In this document: positions 1-10,605 of the stretch, in pieces | How positions within the stretch are numbered: the first letter of the stretch is position 1 | How the letters are laid out: the number at the start of each line of letters is the position of its first letter | Assembly: GCF_007565055.1 (NCBI RefSeq) | Contig: NC_044554.1 | Coordinates: 13,245,921-13,309,920 of the forward strand | Origin: Rhinopithecus roxellana | Taxonomy: Eukaryota > Chordata > Mammalia > Primates > Cercopithecidae | Reading direction: 5' to 3' | Length of the DNA stretch: 64,000 bases | Position numbers and translations under genes: made by a program | The notes under the pieces: generated by a model | Seen by the model: the letters and a program-made list of their open reading frames with translations, nothing else | What the model was told of the DNA's origin: nothing | Databases searched by the model: none

Positions 1-59
1 CCACCAGGAAACAGGTTAGGTTCAAAACCAACTGCTTCCCCCACCTCCACTTCTGCTGC

Positions 60-620
60 CCTGATCTGAGCCACCATCACCTAAATTACTATAAAAGCCA
101 AGTATCAGTTCATGTCACTCCTCTGCTCAAAAGCCTGCACAGCTTCCCACACCACTCAGAGTCACTGCTACAGCCTTTCTGCCGCCCCCATGCCATCCCT
201 GGCTTCAGTGCCCTCTACGCTGGCTTGTGTTGGCTCCTGCACACAGGCTAGCTTCTTTGCTCTCCCTCATATGTCCTAGACTCTCCCCTTCTCTGCACCT
301 TTGTGCTAGCTCTTCCCTCTGTACAGAACACCATCCCCTAGATGTGCTCCAGCCTCACAATCTACCTTCTCACCTTATTCTAGTCTGCTCAGATATCACC
401 TTCTCAGTGGCACCCTTTTTACAATTCCAGCCAGCCTTCCCACCCAGCCTTCCCAGCTCCAGTGTTTTTTTTTAGTAACACATTCCCCTTTCTGTACCAG
501 ACATTGTGGGGAATATGTATTGTTTGTTGTTTGTCTCACCCGTTAGCATGTGATGTATACAAGGCAAGGGGCTTGTCAGTTTTGGTCACTGGTGTTTCCC
601 AAGTACCGAGAGCAAGGGAG
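60..620 (+). mobile_element. L2 LINE, 3' region fragment
   Basis: Pyrimidine-rich sequence in the order typical of an L2 3' end: a stretch resembling the C-terminal coding region and UTR (cactcctctgctcaaaagcc, cttctctgcacctttgtgc), then near 545-605 the 'aaggcaaggggcttgtcag...ttggtcactggtgtttccc' pattern of the L2 tail. The terminal tetranucleotide repeat is absent. Heavily diverged; boundaries are approximate. Confidence 0.55.
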
Positions 621-826
621 AGCCAGGACTGGGCCCAGGTCTCCCTGGCTCCAAGGCCATCCTCTGGCTGCTGTGAAAGACCACTTTGAACTACGCAAGG
701 GTAGACCTCTCTGACATCACATCTCGTTTATCCTCCCTGCCCCGTCTTTTGCCATCATCCTCAGTGACTTCAGTATCTCTGTGAGCCTACTTGCTAAAAT
801 AGAAATTTTAAACTGTACAGAAAGAA

Positions 827-1345
827 CATGGTGTTATGTTCAAGAGATGGAGTCTGGGCTGGGTGTGGTGGCTCACACCTGTAATCCCAGCACTTTGGGA
901 GGCCAAGGCTGGAGGATCGTTTGAGTCCAGGAGTTCGAGGCCAGCCTGGGCAACATAGTCAGACCTCGTCTCTACAAAAAATTTTTTTAAATTAGGTGGA
1001 TGTGGTGGCATGTGCCTTTTGTCCCAGCTACTCGGGAGGCTGAGTTGGGAGGATCACTTGAGCCCAGGAGGTCAAAGCTACAGTGAGCTATGATAGCATA
1101 AATATACTCCAGCCTGGGCAACAGAGTGAGACCCTGTCTTGGGGCGGGGGGGTAAAGGAGTCTGGAGCCACTCACATAGCAGGTAAGCATAGGCACCTCA
1201 CTTCACCTCCCTGTGCCTCAGTTTCCTCATCTATCAAAAGGAGATAATCATGCTACCTTACCTCGAAGGGTTTCTGTGAGGGCTAAGTAAGTTAATATAT
1301 GTAACCACTTACCATGGAAACAGTGAGTACCATGTCAGTATCATT
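827..1345 (+). mobile_element. MIR SINE split by an Alu
   Basis: The left part (827-855, 'gtgttatgttcaagagatgg') and the right part (from about 1158, 'ggagtctggagcc', then 'cctgtgcctcagtttcctca' and a run of MIR core and tail to about 1345) form one MIR in plus orientation. The AluJ at 856-1157 interrupts it. 'ggagtct' appears on both sides of the Alu and is probably the target-site duplication. Confidence 0.75.
856..1157 (+). mobile_element. AluJ-type SINE
   Basis: Dimeric Alu starting ggctgggtgtggtggctcac and ending in 'caacagagtgagaccctgtct'. Features such as 'gcctgggcaacatagtcaga' and 'gagctatgatagcat' point to the old AluJ class. The A-tail has decayed to a G-rich string (ggggcggggggg). 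Confidence 0.9.
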
Positions 1346-1359
1346 GTAAGAATATATAT

Positions 1360-1690
1360 TTGAACCTCAAGGACACTATGTCAATGAAATAAGCCAGTCA
1401 TGAAGGACCAATACTGCCTGATTCCACTGATACGAGGTATCTAAGATAGTTGACTCGTAGAAGCAGAGCATAGAATAGTTGAGTGCCAGGGACCGGAGGA
1501 AGGAAGAAGTGGGGTTGCTGCTCAGTGGGTGTGGAGTTTCAGTTGTGCAAGCTGAGTGAATTCTAGAGATCTGCTTTACAACAGTGTGCTTATGGTTAAC
1601 CATACTGTACTGTACACTCACAAATGTGTTAAGAGGGTAGATCTCATGTTATGTGGGGCTCTTTAAACCACAACTTGTTTTTTAAAAAGG
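1360..1690 (+). mobile_element. L1M-type LINE 3' UTR
   Basis: Order of blocks is that of old L1M 3' ends: 'gaaataagccagtca', 'gattccactgatacgaggta', 'gtgccagggaccggagg', 'gagtttcagttgtgcaag', 'actgtacactcacaaat', 'gttaagagggtagat', ending in an A-rich tail near 1690. Only the 3' end is present. Confidence 0.75.
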
Positions 1691-1724
1691 ATGTAATATA
1701 TTAGTCACTAACCCTTTGTTTTAC

Positions 1725-1840
1725 TGAATTTTCTCAAGGTTAAGGGACTTACCCAAGTGCTCGCAGCTTGCTAATGAAAGAGGGTGACAAGAATGAAACC
1801 TCTGACTTCCAGGGCTCTTTGCCCTGCTCCAAGTCAGGCA
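1725..1840 (-). mobile_element. MIR SINE fragment
   Basis: 'ctcaaggttaagggacttacccaagt...cagcttgctaatg...cctctgacttccagggctc' reads as the antisense of the MIR core (gcccaaggtcacacagctagt...). Diverged. Confidence 0.5.
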
Positions 1841-2989
1841 TCAGTCCTGTCTGTGAAAATCCAGATTATCAAAGGACCATAGTATAAAAGGGCTCTGCAA
1901 TATGGGGAGGTGCATCCACCCTTCCTTGGGAGAAACGCCTCACATGTTGACTTCATAAAACTCTTCTATGCCCCATAGGTTGGGCAATGAGAAATAAATA
2001 ATCCAGACAGTGGTGTTTTTGATAGGTGGCTAGAGCTTCCCAAACGGGGAGTAAACAAAAGAACCATCTTAATTTCAAGCTTCATTAGAACTACCAAAGA
2101 CTGAAAGTCATTTTTCAAAATGGTGGGTGGTGCCAGGGCTCTATCCCCACCTGGAAGGGGCACTTGATCTGTAAAAGCAGCAAAAATAATTGTGTCTTTT
2201 ATGTCACTTGAGTAGAAGCTCCTGTCCCAATTAATTCTTATCTCCTCCTCCCTTTATATATATGCTTGGGCTAAGTGACATCCTAGCAGTTTCTTGTTTT
2301 GTTTTCTCTTTTCTTAACAAGGAATTCTCTCTGCTTAGGCATTTTAGGTGCTGATTTTTCTCATGTCCCAGAGATGCTTCTAATTAGTTGATGCTTCCTT
2401 CCCATAATAGTTCACCACAAAGAGTGGGTTTGGACTGGAGGAGGGAGCAATTTTGTCATCTTGTCAAAGTGCCGCTGATCAGGTTGGCTTTCCTGAGTGC
2501 TCATTCATTTTTCCACCTCTCTGGAAATGGAAGCAGCAAGCAGCAAGCTCCTTGCTGAGTGGAGCTGGAAGTTGCTGGGTTTTGCTGTCTCCCCAGTGCT
2601 CCCCAGCACCCTTTGATGAAATGCTGCCTCGGAGCCTTTGCAGTAGAGCTTACTAGAGAAATTATCTTTTCCTTTCGCATCAGTGGAAAAACACTCGGCT
2701 GGGGACAATATGGCAAGAGCATGCCACTGTCACCTTGTCCCTAAGTAACCTGGCACCCACCAGGGCTGCCTGCAGGTCCTTGTGTGTCCCGGGGAGAAGG
2801 TATATAAAGGCCTCTTCCTTTTGCCACTCTCTAGGAGCACAGTGACCCTCCAGGCCAAGGACAGTGCTGTATTCTTGGGTGGTTCTGACATTGCAGAAAG
2901 AGTCTGTGGACACTAGAGATCCAAGAATTATCCTCCAGTGCTTCCAAGCTAGAAGGAGATGCTGGCTTGGGCCTTCTTTAAGGACTCGG
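1841..2989. other. unassigned intron-like sequence
   Basis: About 1.15 kb with no repeat family, exon or RNA gene that I recognise. Short overlapping ORFs on both strands at 2450-2900 lack any family resemblance. Confidence 0.4.
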
Positions 2990-3470
2990 ATCAGTTAGCT
3001 TTTGCTATGCAACAAACCACCCCAAAACTTGATGGCTTCAGACAGTAAACGTTACTTACTATGATCCTGTGGGTCTTCTGGGTGTTTCTTCTAGTGTGGA
3101 TAGCACAACCCGGGCTGGATGGGCAGAGAGGCCCTCCCTCGCCTGTCTGGTGGGTTAGGAGGCTGCTGGATCTGGAGAGGTCTGGGCAGGAACAGCTCAC
3201 TCGTGCTCCGTGTGGGTCCGTGCATGCTACTGCAGCCCAGCCCGGGCTTTCCACATGAGGGTTCCAAGGAGAACAAGAGAGGGCACACAAACCCAGTGCA
3301 GAAGTATTTTATAAGTATCTGTCACATTTGCTGATGGTCTGTTGGCCAAAGTACGTCATGTGACTGAGCCCAGAATCAATGTGAGAAGAGGGCACCCAAG
3401 GGTGTGAAGATAGGAAGGTGTAAACAACTGGGGGACCATCCCTGCAACAGTCTACCCAGGAGTGCCGCAT
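2990..3470 (-). mobile_element. ancient LTR-type repeat (MaLR-like), minus orientation
   Basis: Begins 'tagcttttgctatgcaacaaaccaccccaaaacttgatggcttcagacag', then 'cctgtgggtcttctgggtg', 'agcccgggctttccacatg', 'gttccaaggagaac', 'tgttggccaaag' and ends near 'accatccctgcaacagtctaccca'. The same family is seen at 49265-49790. I recognise the family as an old interspersed LTR-like repeat but am not sure of its exact name. Confidence 0.6.
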
Positions 3471-3552
3471 GAGAAGGCGTGTCCTGTTCTCACCCTGCAT
3501 GGGTTTGTGTCAGTGTGGGGCGGCTCTTTCAAGGAAGAAATGAAAGGCTCTT

Positions 3553-3780
3553 TTGAGGTAGGGAAGCACAGTGGAGTTTGACACACGGTGTTCAAATTCT
3601 GCGCAGCGTTGACCAGCAGTGTGACATCGGGCAGGTGACTTGACTTCTCTAAAGCCTGGGTTCTTCACCTCTAAGCTGGGTCTGGTCAAGTCTCCCTCGT
3701 GAGGTTCTTCAGGACACTAACTGGTGTTTGTGAAGCAGGGTATGTGGCATGTGGTCAGCTCCCAATGTAGCTGGCATTGT
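3553..3780 (+). mobile_element. MIR SINE
   Basis: MIR order on the plus strand: 'gaagcacagtggagtttgaca', 'ttcaaattctgcgcag', 'agtgtgacatcgggcaggtgacttgacttctct', 'ggttcttcacctctaagctggg', ending near 'gctcccaatgtagctggcattg'. Diverged but nearly full length. Confidence 0.7.
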
Positions 3781-4199
3781 GGTGGGGCAGCAGAAAGGCA
3801 GCTATGCTGGGAAGTTAGACAGTGCTAACTCCTGGGACAACAGGTGGTCATCCATGCACAGGAAGCTTGGCTGGACCCCTGGATGGCAGTGTGCCCTGGC
3901 CCAGGAGGCCAGGTGAAGATGGCAAAAGGGAAAATAAGGCTCTGCTGGCTTCTTGCAGACTAAAGCCCCGTTCACATATTTGTTGTTTAAAATTGAAACA
4001 AGTCACCCTTTCTTGGTTGTACATCCCCCAGAGCAACTGCCAGTTGACTTCCACACCCTATTTTTTCCCCAGAGCTTTCACTCCTTGTCAGAGGCGTCGG
4101 ACACTGCAGTGCTTCCCACGTGGCTTCTCTGTGCCTTTGACTCTGTTGCTGGGTCCTCCTGGACACTTCCTCCTGACTCACCTCTTACCTCTGCGAGCG

Positions 4200-4450
4200 T
4201 TCCTCTCAGCTTCCTTCACTGGCCCCTTCCCTCCTCTCATCTTCTTGTTATTTATTGGTGTTCCCCAAATTCTAGCCTTAACCCTGTTGTCAGACAACAC
4301 TGTTTCACAGGGAGACTCTGCACAACCCCAGCTCGGCCCCCTCCTGCTCATGATGTCCCCACTCTGTCTCTCTGGCCCCAGCTTGCCTCTTGGACTGCAG
4401 ATCAGTTTCTCACACTCAGTAGGCTGCAAAACAAAGCTCTCTTCCCCATA
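4200..4450 (+). mobile_element. L2/CR1-type LINE reverse-transcriptase fossil
   Basis: 'ttggtgttccccaaattctagcctt' followed by 'ctcatgatgtccccactctgtctctctggccccag' and 'cttggactgcagatcag' resembles the L2 ORF2 region around the reverse-transcriptase YADD box. No open frame is kept. The preceding 3781-4199 holds nothing I recognise. Long ORFs reported by translation across 3822-4672 are chance readings through this fossil and the adjacent LTR. Confidence 0.4.
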
Positions 4451-4452
4451 TG

Positions 4453-4775
4453 TCCTCAGTCTGCTCGGGCTGCTATAAGAAAGTACCATAGCCTGGGTGG
4501 CTTAAACAACAGAGATTTCTTTCTCACAGTTTTGGAGGCTGACACCCACGATCAGGGTGCCCGCGTGGCGAGTGGACGGGTGCTCTCTGGGCAGAGAGAG
4601 CCCTGGGTCTCTTCCTCTCCTTACAAGGGCACTAATCCCATCATGGAGCTCCCCTTTCAGGTCCCCATGTAAACCTCATCATTCCCCAGAAGTCCCATCT
4701 CCTAATACCACCTCACTGGGGGCTAGGGCCTCAGCACGTGAGTCCAGGGGGATGCAGTTCTGTCTCTAGCACCAT
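4453..4775 (-). mobile_element. MLT1-type MaLR LTR
   Basis: Reads as an MLT1 LTR in reverse: 'cagtctgctcgggctgctataagaaagtacca...gcctgggtggcttaaacaacagagatttctttctcacagtttggaggctg', 'cttacaagggcactaatcccatcatgg', 'ctcctaataccacctcactggggg'. No internal ERV sequence adjoins it, so this is a solo LTR. Confidence 0.85.
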
Positions 4776-4789
4776 GTAACCTGCATTCC

Positions 4790-5462
4790 CATCTGTCTTC
4801 CCCTGTTCCCAGTAAGCCAAGCCAGAAAGCTCTAAGTCATTTCCCACAGTGGTCAGTTCAAAATAAATGTCTCTCGGGTCCTGCATCCTCTCTGTCCCTG
4901 CATCCCTAGACCCTGCAGCAGCCCTCTCACCTCCAGGCATGTTCCAGCAAGCTCAGCATTGCTTCCAAAACAAGCACCCAATCACTGCTCTCTGCATTCT
5001 CTCTCTCATACTCATGAGCACCTGGTAAAACCCTGCCTCGCACCTCTCTGGCCTTATCTCCTGCCCTTCCCCCCAGCATCCTCATTCCCTGCTACACTCA
5101 CCCACCTGTGGCACCCTCACCAGGCCAGCACGTCTCACTGCACTGCATTTGCTCTTGCTATTCCCACAACCTGGGCTACTCCTCCCCCTGTGACTGCCTG
5201 GAAGCTTATGCTCATCTGTCAGGAACCTACTCTGGGGTCATCCTGGTGAAGCTCTCCCTGCCCTCTGCCGCAGCATGAGCCACACACACGTCCTGTTTAT
5301 CACTTGCCAAGTGTACTGTGGGCTTGTGAGTCTCGGCCTGTCTCCTTTCATGATCTGTGAGCTCCTTGAGGCCATAAATCATCACATTCATTTCTCTGTA
5401 CCCCAGTGTCTGGCATATAGTCAATGACAATAAATAAGTGTTGAATAAATGAGTGAGTAGAT
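4790..5462 (+). mobile_element. L2 LINE 3' end
   Basis: A long L2 3' region: 'ctctctgcattctctctctc', 'ctctggccttatctcctgccc', 'gctattcccacaacctgggctact', then 'gatctgtgagctccttgaggccataaatcatc', 'ccagtgtctggcatatagtcaatgacaataaataagtgttgaataaatgagtgagtagatga', which is the characteristic L2 tail and terminal repeat. Confidence 0.8.
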
Positions 5463-6020
5463 GAGGGCAGTGGGTGAGACCAACAACCTCTTGTTTCCCA
5501 CACTGAGTCACCCCAGGTTCCCCATTGGCACAGGTGCCACTAGCTGCCAGCCCCCTGAACTTCCTGCATATCCAACTTACCAAGTCCTGGAGCAGCTGGC
5601 GTTCTCCTTCCCACCCTACAGCACTAAGGCCCATGGCAAGCTCTCACCCGCCCCCAGGAAGGCCTCTTATAGAGAAAGCCCTTGGCACCTTAGCCAGAGC
5701 TCATGGCTCCCTCCTCTAGCATGCTTTGCCCTTTCTGCCTGTTTAATCATGTCACTTTATGCCATCCCATTCTCTTAACTGTCTGGCTCAAGTTAGCCCT
5801 TTATTACATCAGCTCACTCTGCTGTCCGGCTCGTTCATTGTGTTAAGTGTGTATGTTGTTGTCCTAGCTGATCCTCATTGTAGACAGGAGCTTCTGTTCT
5901 TTATTGGTTCTTGGACATTTGGTAAATGCTACACCACGGGTATTTATTCATAACTGACCTCAGAGATCTTGTTACTTCCCTGCCTGCCTGTCTCCCTTTC
6001 TCCCAGCTGCCCTCCTCTTT
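5463..6020. other. unassigned pyrimidine-rich sequence
   Basis: Sequence between L2 and MIR. It could be the remains of a second L2-like fragment, but I see no clear diagnostic block. Confidence 0.35.
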
Positions 6021-6024
6021 AAAA

Positions 6025-6262
6025 AGGCACAGTGTCCTAACAGTTAAGATTCAGCAGACTTGAGTTCGGGTTTTGGCTCCAGCATTCCCATACTGTGAGA
6101 GTGGGAGCCAATAGCTTAACCTCTTTGAGCTTCTATTTCCTTATCTATAAAATGGAGATAATGTCACCCCTGCAGGGCTGCTGTGAGGATTAAATGAAAC
6201 AATCAATGAACAGCACTTAGCACAGTACCTAACATGGAGTAAATACTCAGTAAATGCCGGCT
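6025..6262 (+). mobile_element. MIR SINE, nearly full length
   Basis: Clear MIR order: 'agtgtcctaacagttaag', 'cagacttgagttcgggttttggctcc', 'aatagcttaacctctttgagcttctatttccttatctataaaatgg', 'gggctgctgtgaggattaaatgaaac', 'cacttagcacagtacctaacatggagtaaatactcagtaaatg'. Confidence 0.9.
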
Positions 6263-7154
6263 GCTGTGATTGATGTTTTTTCAATAATATTATTTTATCA
6301 ATAAATCTTTCCCTTAAGGATCTGTCATAGACTAGCCCCAGGCCAGCACCTAACACATAGAATAAGTGTTTGTAGAAATGTCAGGCGAGCATGCAAATTT
6401 ATTTCTAGGGCTACCCTGAAATGCTTCCCCTTCCTTGTTAGTTGGAATGAGAGGCTAGTTTTCCCTAAGATGTTTCCACTCATCTCCAACAAGAGCTTCC
6501 TTCTTATGAACACAGCCCATGTTCTGAACCTTCTCTTGGGGCAGGGTGGGTTATGCTGCCTCTTCACCCATACACGCACATGTCTGGACAGCCAGGCTCA
6601 GGAGTCCCTTCTTAAGCTGGCCTTTTTGGAAGCAAGACAGCTAGACCCTTCCCTTCTATTCATATCAGATTTTAGGGTTTGCTTTCTTGGTTTGATTTGG
6701 TGTCAGCATGGCTGTCAGCTGTCTTGAAGGGCTTTTCTGGGAAGACATCCTGAGGGACCTGACAGGGCATCCAGGAAGACTCTGCTCCAAGGCCAGGAAA
6801 GGAAGCTGGGCCCCCACTTCTAGCCTCTGGAGCTTGGCCAGGCGGAGGGATGCCCATTTCTCTCCCTCTGGCCAAGGCTGCTAGAAGTCCTCCCCACTGA
6901 GAGTCAGGGAGGGGACAGGGACACAAACCCTATTGAACACAGCTCTTGGTCCCTTACCTGTGGAGGGTTCCTTCCTGGACCACTTAGCCGTCTCAGAGAG
7001 GCGACAGTATTATAGTCCCATCTCTGATCACTGGAGAGGCAAATCAAGCACATGATTCTCACCCCTGAACCTTCCCTATTCCAGTTCATAACTGGGTGGA
7101 AATAGATAAAATCATAGACTGTTCCTAAGGGAAGGTACCCTTGGGGAAGTCTAG
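6263..7154. other. unassigned sequence
   Basis: No recognisable repeat, exon or RNA gene. 6333-6372 ('ccaggccagcacctaacacatagaataagtg') hints at a short L2 or MIR tail. Confidence 0.35.
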
Positions 7155-7345
7155 GCCAGTGTCGGGTTGAACAGCTATATCAAAGTTACCTGGAAAGCTT
7201 TGTTCCAAAATGCAGATTCTTGCAATGGATGCATATCCAGAATTTCCAGTTCAGTCAGGCTGGCTGGAATGCAGTCATCTGTCCCCTAAGAGCTCCTGAA
7301 AGATTCCAATGCACAGTTAGGTATGGACCCATTGACCTGTCCCAT
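7155..7345. mobile_element. MER5-type hAT MITE
   Basis: 'atcaaagttacctggaaagctttgttccaaaatgcagattc', 'tccagaatttccagttcagtcagg', 'aagagctcctgaaagattcc' fits the MER5 pattern (cacctggagagcttgttaaaa...gattcagtaggtctgg...). Non-autonomous DNA transposon fossil. Its ends are eroded. Confidence 0.55.
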
Positions 7346-7360
7346 TGCCCATTGCCTTAT

Positions 7361-7363
<3 letters not shown>

Positions 7364-7396
<33 letters not shown>

Positions 7397-7674
7397 AGAC
7401 GGAGTCTCGCTCTGTCTCCCAGTCTGGAATGCAGTGGCGCCATCTCGGCTCATTGCAACCTCCGCCTCCCAGGTTCAAGCAATTCTGCCTCAGCCTCCCA
7501 TGTAGCTAGGACTACAGATGCCAGCCACCACACGTGGCTAATTTTTGTATTTTTAGTAGGGATGGGGTTTCACCATGTTGGTCAGGCTGGTCTTGAACTC
7601 CCGACCTCAGGTGATCTGCCAACCTCAGCCTCCCAAAGTGCTGGGATTACAGGTGTGAGCCACCGCACCTGGCT
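7364..7674 (-). mobile_element. AluS-type SINE with 16-bp target-site duplication
   Basis: Poly-T then 'gagacggagtctcgctctgtctcccag' through to 'gtgagccaccgcacctggct'. Flanked by cccattgccttatctc (7348-7363) and cccactgccttatctc (7675-7690), one mismatch, which defines the insertion precisely. Confidence 0.95.
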
Positions 7675-7690
7675 CCCACTGCCTTATCTC

Positions 7691-9353
7691 ACCAGTAAAG
7701 ATATAGGGTGTTCTAGGGCCCCAGAGAGGTCTCATGCCTTGAAAAGTTAGTGATAAAAGCCCAGAGCACCGAGGATACTGCTCAAGTCCTGCCACCTTCT
7801 CACAACAGCCACTCACAACAGCCAGGGCTGAAGCCGTCCCTCCACTGGATAGGACCCTGGACATCGGGGTGGGGCCAGCAGAGGAGCACTGACTCATGGG
7901 GTCCCAGTAGTCCACATTCCCAGGGGAGCTGAGAAAGAGCTAGGGCAGAGAAGAAGGGCCCTTGGCCATTTCTTTCAGAGCCCTGTGGTGTGGATGCATG
8001 GATGCCGTCTGCCTTGGCCCACTGCCCTTCCTGGCCTCCCATGGCAATGTAGGGGCCACTCTACAACCCACCACTGCTGGGCAGGTGCAGAGTGAAGCCT
8101 GTGTGTTGCATTGAGTCCTGTTAAGAGTCTAAGTTGAAGTTGGCAGGCTGATGGATTTGACACAGGGGTAGAAAGTAGATGTGGGACAAAGTCTGAGTTT
8201 ACCAATACAGGCAACTCCAAGTCCTGAATAGATTGAAGGGGTTTTGTTTTCTCATGTGGGCATTTGAACCTTCTAGAAAGATGGGACCATCCAGAGATAC
8301 CCAGCCTTGACCCCAGCAGTTTACACTATGAAGCCACTGGAATCACAGACACAAACCCCATAGAGACAGGTCATGCCTCTGAATCAGAAACTTCATTTAA
8401 ACCCGGAAAAACAAAACTGTGTGAGCCCTGGGCAGCCCAGGAAGGGGAAAGCCCCACGCTGGAGCCAGGCTGCCGTGCTGGGTGCTGGAGGTAGCCTTCT
8501 GGCGCCAGGAATTAAGGGCCTGGAGCTGCAGTTCCTCTGAACTGTGTGGCCGGGCTGGTGGTGTTACAGAAAGGTGGGATCTTTGTTTTTTCTGGTAAGC
8601 GAGAGGCAGTTTGATGGCACTATGAAAAAGCTTCCTCAGGCATGCAGACCTTAAGTAAATAAAAGCACAAAAATAGGTTTTTCAAACCGTGTCCTTCCAG
8701 AGCATAGTAGGATTTACTGGGAAATTGGATTGAATTTTCCCTGACTCACCTGACTGCTGAGTGGAGGAATTTAAAGGAAAGGTCTTTGTTTCCCCAGTGG
8801 TATCTGCTGAAACAGGGCCAACTGCAGGGCTTACGGCTCCTTATGGGTGACCTTTTAAAAGGCAGCTGGGGGTGTCTGAACAGCAGGCTGGGGAGTAGGG
8901 GCTGACGCTTACCTAGACCACCTTACCTCAGAACCCAGAGATGAGAGATTGATTGTCAAACCTCTGCCCCATCCACATATTATAGATCGGCTTCCTGAGG
9001 TATAGAGGCCACTGGGCAGCCCTCGGGAGAACAGAGTTGCTTTTCTAGCGCTGATGAAGGATTGGCCCTGAAGTGTCCATGCCTTGACTCGTTCCACTTG
9101 GGTATCAAGACTGCAGTTTGCTAGATGGTTGGCCCAAAGCTGGGATTTAGGGCATGACCACAGAGCACAAGGGAAGTTTTCTCTTGAGCCAGGCTGTGCG
9201 GATTAAAATGCTAGAACATCATTAGCATCTTAGGAAGGTTTTCAGACACCAGGCTTTAAGTGACCCCAAACCTTCCCAGACCTAAATTTAATGCCGTGGG
9301 CCACATTCCATAGGGTTTGGGTTCCTGCACAGAACTTTATTATGGATGAGAAC
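7691..9353. other. unassigned sequence with a 13-bp tandem duplication
   Basis: About 1.7 kb without a recognised repeat or exon. A small direct duplication of ctcacaacagcca lies at 7799-7811 and 7812-7824. Confidence 0.4.
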
Positions 9354-9547
9354 CAGTGGTGTGCCAATACAGTGGCTCTCTGAAGAAATGTAAAAGCCTT
9401 GATTTGCAGTGTTTGCCAATGTTCAAGGTGTAACTACTCCCACTGTGCCAATTTCAAACTACCAATGTGAAGTCTCTAAATATGAAGCTGGGAAAAGATG
9501 TGCACAATTGGCTGTCATGAGCGGTTCCATTCGGCTCCAGCACACTG
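9354..9547 (+). mobile_element. MER3-like hAT MITE, copy A
   Basis: Starts cagtggtgtgccaatac and ends ctccagcacactg. Internal blocks 'ttgatttgcagtgtttgccaatg', 'gtgtaactactcccactgtgcc', 'tttcaaactaccaatgtg' and 'cacaattggctgtcatgagc' align with copies B (16782-16978) and C (18497-18683). Flanks atgagaac/ttgagctc are a weak 8-bp target duplication. The family is secure by mutual alignment; the name MER3 is from memory. Confidence 0.65.
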
Positions 9548-9796
9548 TTGAGCTCATGGCCCTCCAACACATATATCCAAAGAGCTCACAAGTACAGGTG
9601 ATTCAGAGGGGCAAACTGAACCATGTGCCAGGTGTACCCTCAGTACCCCTGTATGTACAGAACACTCTTTCCCCTTAGCTAACAGAATCTTTTAACTAGC
9701 AAGATGTTCCATATTACCAGATTAATACTGGGATATATCAGTGGGTGTCTCTACTTTAGTAGTGATCACGATAGGACAATGATTGGCTAAGTTTAG

Positions 9797-9950
9797 GAGC
9801 TATCAGATCCCTTGAGGAGCTTGCTTAAAAGGCATCCTGCTCGACTCCACACCCCAGAGAATCTGATTTCCTAGATCTGAGATGGGATCTAGTCATCTGT
9901 ATTTGGCAAGAAAGTTGCAGGTCGTATTCACACTTTGAGAAGCCCTCATC
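9797..9950. mobile_element. MER5-type hAT MITE
   Basis: 'ctatcagatcccttgaggagcttgcttaaaaggcatcctgctc', 'accccagagaatctgatttc', 'catctgtatttggcaag' and terminal 'cacactttgagaagccctc' match the MER5 pattern. Confidence 0.75.
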
Positions 9951-10022
9951 TACTGTTTGCTCACCCTGTGGCTTAGATGCCTGGAAGTTCAAAGTCTGGT
10001 GACTTTTAACAGTGATTTTATT

Positions 10023-10071
10023 CTTCATACTAACTGTTTTGCTCCAGAGAAACTTCATACTAACTGTTTTG
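10023..10071 (+). repeat. 30-bp-period direct repeat
   Basis: cttcatactaactgttttg occurs at 10023-10041 and again at 10053-10071, identical, with a period of 30 bp. A small, apparently recent duplication. Confidence 0.9.
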
Positions 10072-10144
10072 TTCTGTGTTTTTTTAAGTCCTACCATGCA
10101 AAATCTGATTCTAAACAATAATACGTATTGACAGCATCCCAAAT

Positions 10145-10325
10145 ATCAGACATCAGACATGTGTTATCCCATGTTATTCTGACAACTACCCTATTATTAC
10201 CACCCCATTTTGCAGATGAGGAAACTGAGGCCTAGAGAAATTTCCCAAGGAGGTGGTGTTAGAATTCAGGTTCAGGCCATCTGACTCCAGAACCTGCATT
10301 CTAAGCATAACACTGGGCTGCCTCT
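10145..10325 (-). mobile_element. MIR SINE
   Basis: Antisense MIR: 'gttattctgacaactaccct', 'ccattttgcagatgaggaaactgaggcctagagaaatttccc', 'ttcaggccatctgactccagaacctgcattctaagcataacactg'. Confidence 0.9.
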
Positions 10326-10394
10326 ATAAAATAGTGTTCCTTTGAGGGTCTTGGGCTTTTTACTGAGCTAATTCAGGCTAAAATTCAGTTAAAT

Positions 10395-10605
10395 TTCTTG
10401 AGCATTTAATTGAGTACCTATAAGATGCTATCACTGGCATAAGTTATCTCATTTAATCCTAGCAGCAACCTTACAGGGGAGGTAAGACACTGTTTTCTGG
10501 AAGAGGAAAGGGAGATCCAGAGATGTTCTGTGCTTGCCCTGTATTGCACAGCCAGCTGGAGGCAGAGCAGGAATATTGTTGCTCATTCCACTACCCCACA
10601 GCTGC
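10395..10605 (-). mobile_element. MIR SINE
   Basis: Antisense MIR: 'cttgagcatttaattgagtacctataagatgctatcactggcataagttatctcatttaatcctagcagcaacctt', then 'gaaagggagatccagag' and 'attgcacagccagctggaggcagagcaggaat'. Confidence 0.8.

Noticed and set aside
3822..4672. Two overlapping ORFs of 218 and 239 codons on the plus strand
   Set aside because: They run across a degraded L2-type fossil and an MLT1 LTR in different frames. No domain, no splice context, and composition is that of non-coding C/T-rich sequence.
7220..7750. 176-codon ORF ending in a Gly/Val/Ser-rich stretch
   Set aside because: Its middle and end are the usual translation of an antisense Alu (poly-Phe then 'SLECSGAISAHCNLRLPG'). 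Similar Alu readings at 37973, 41077, 47042, 48474, 57972 and 60754 are rejected for the same reason.
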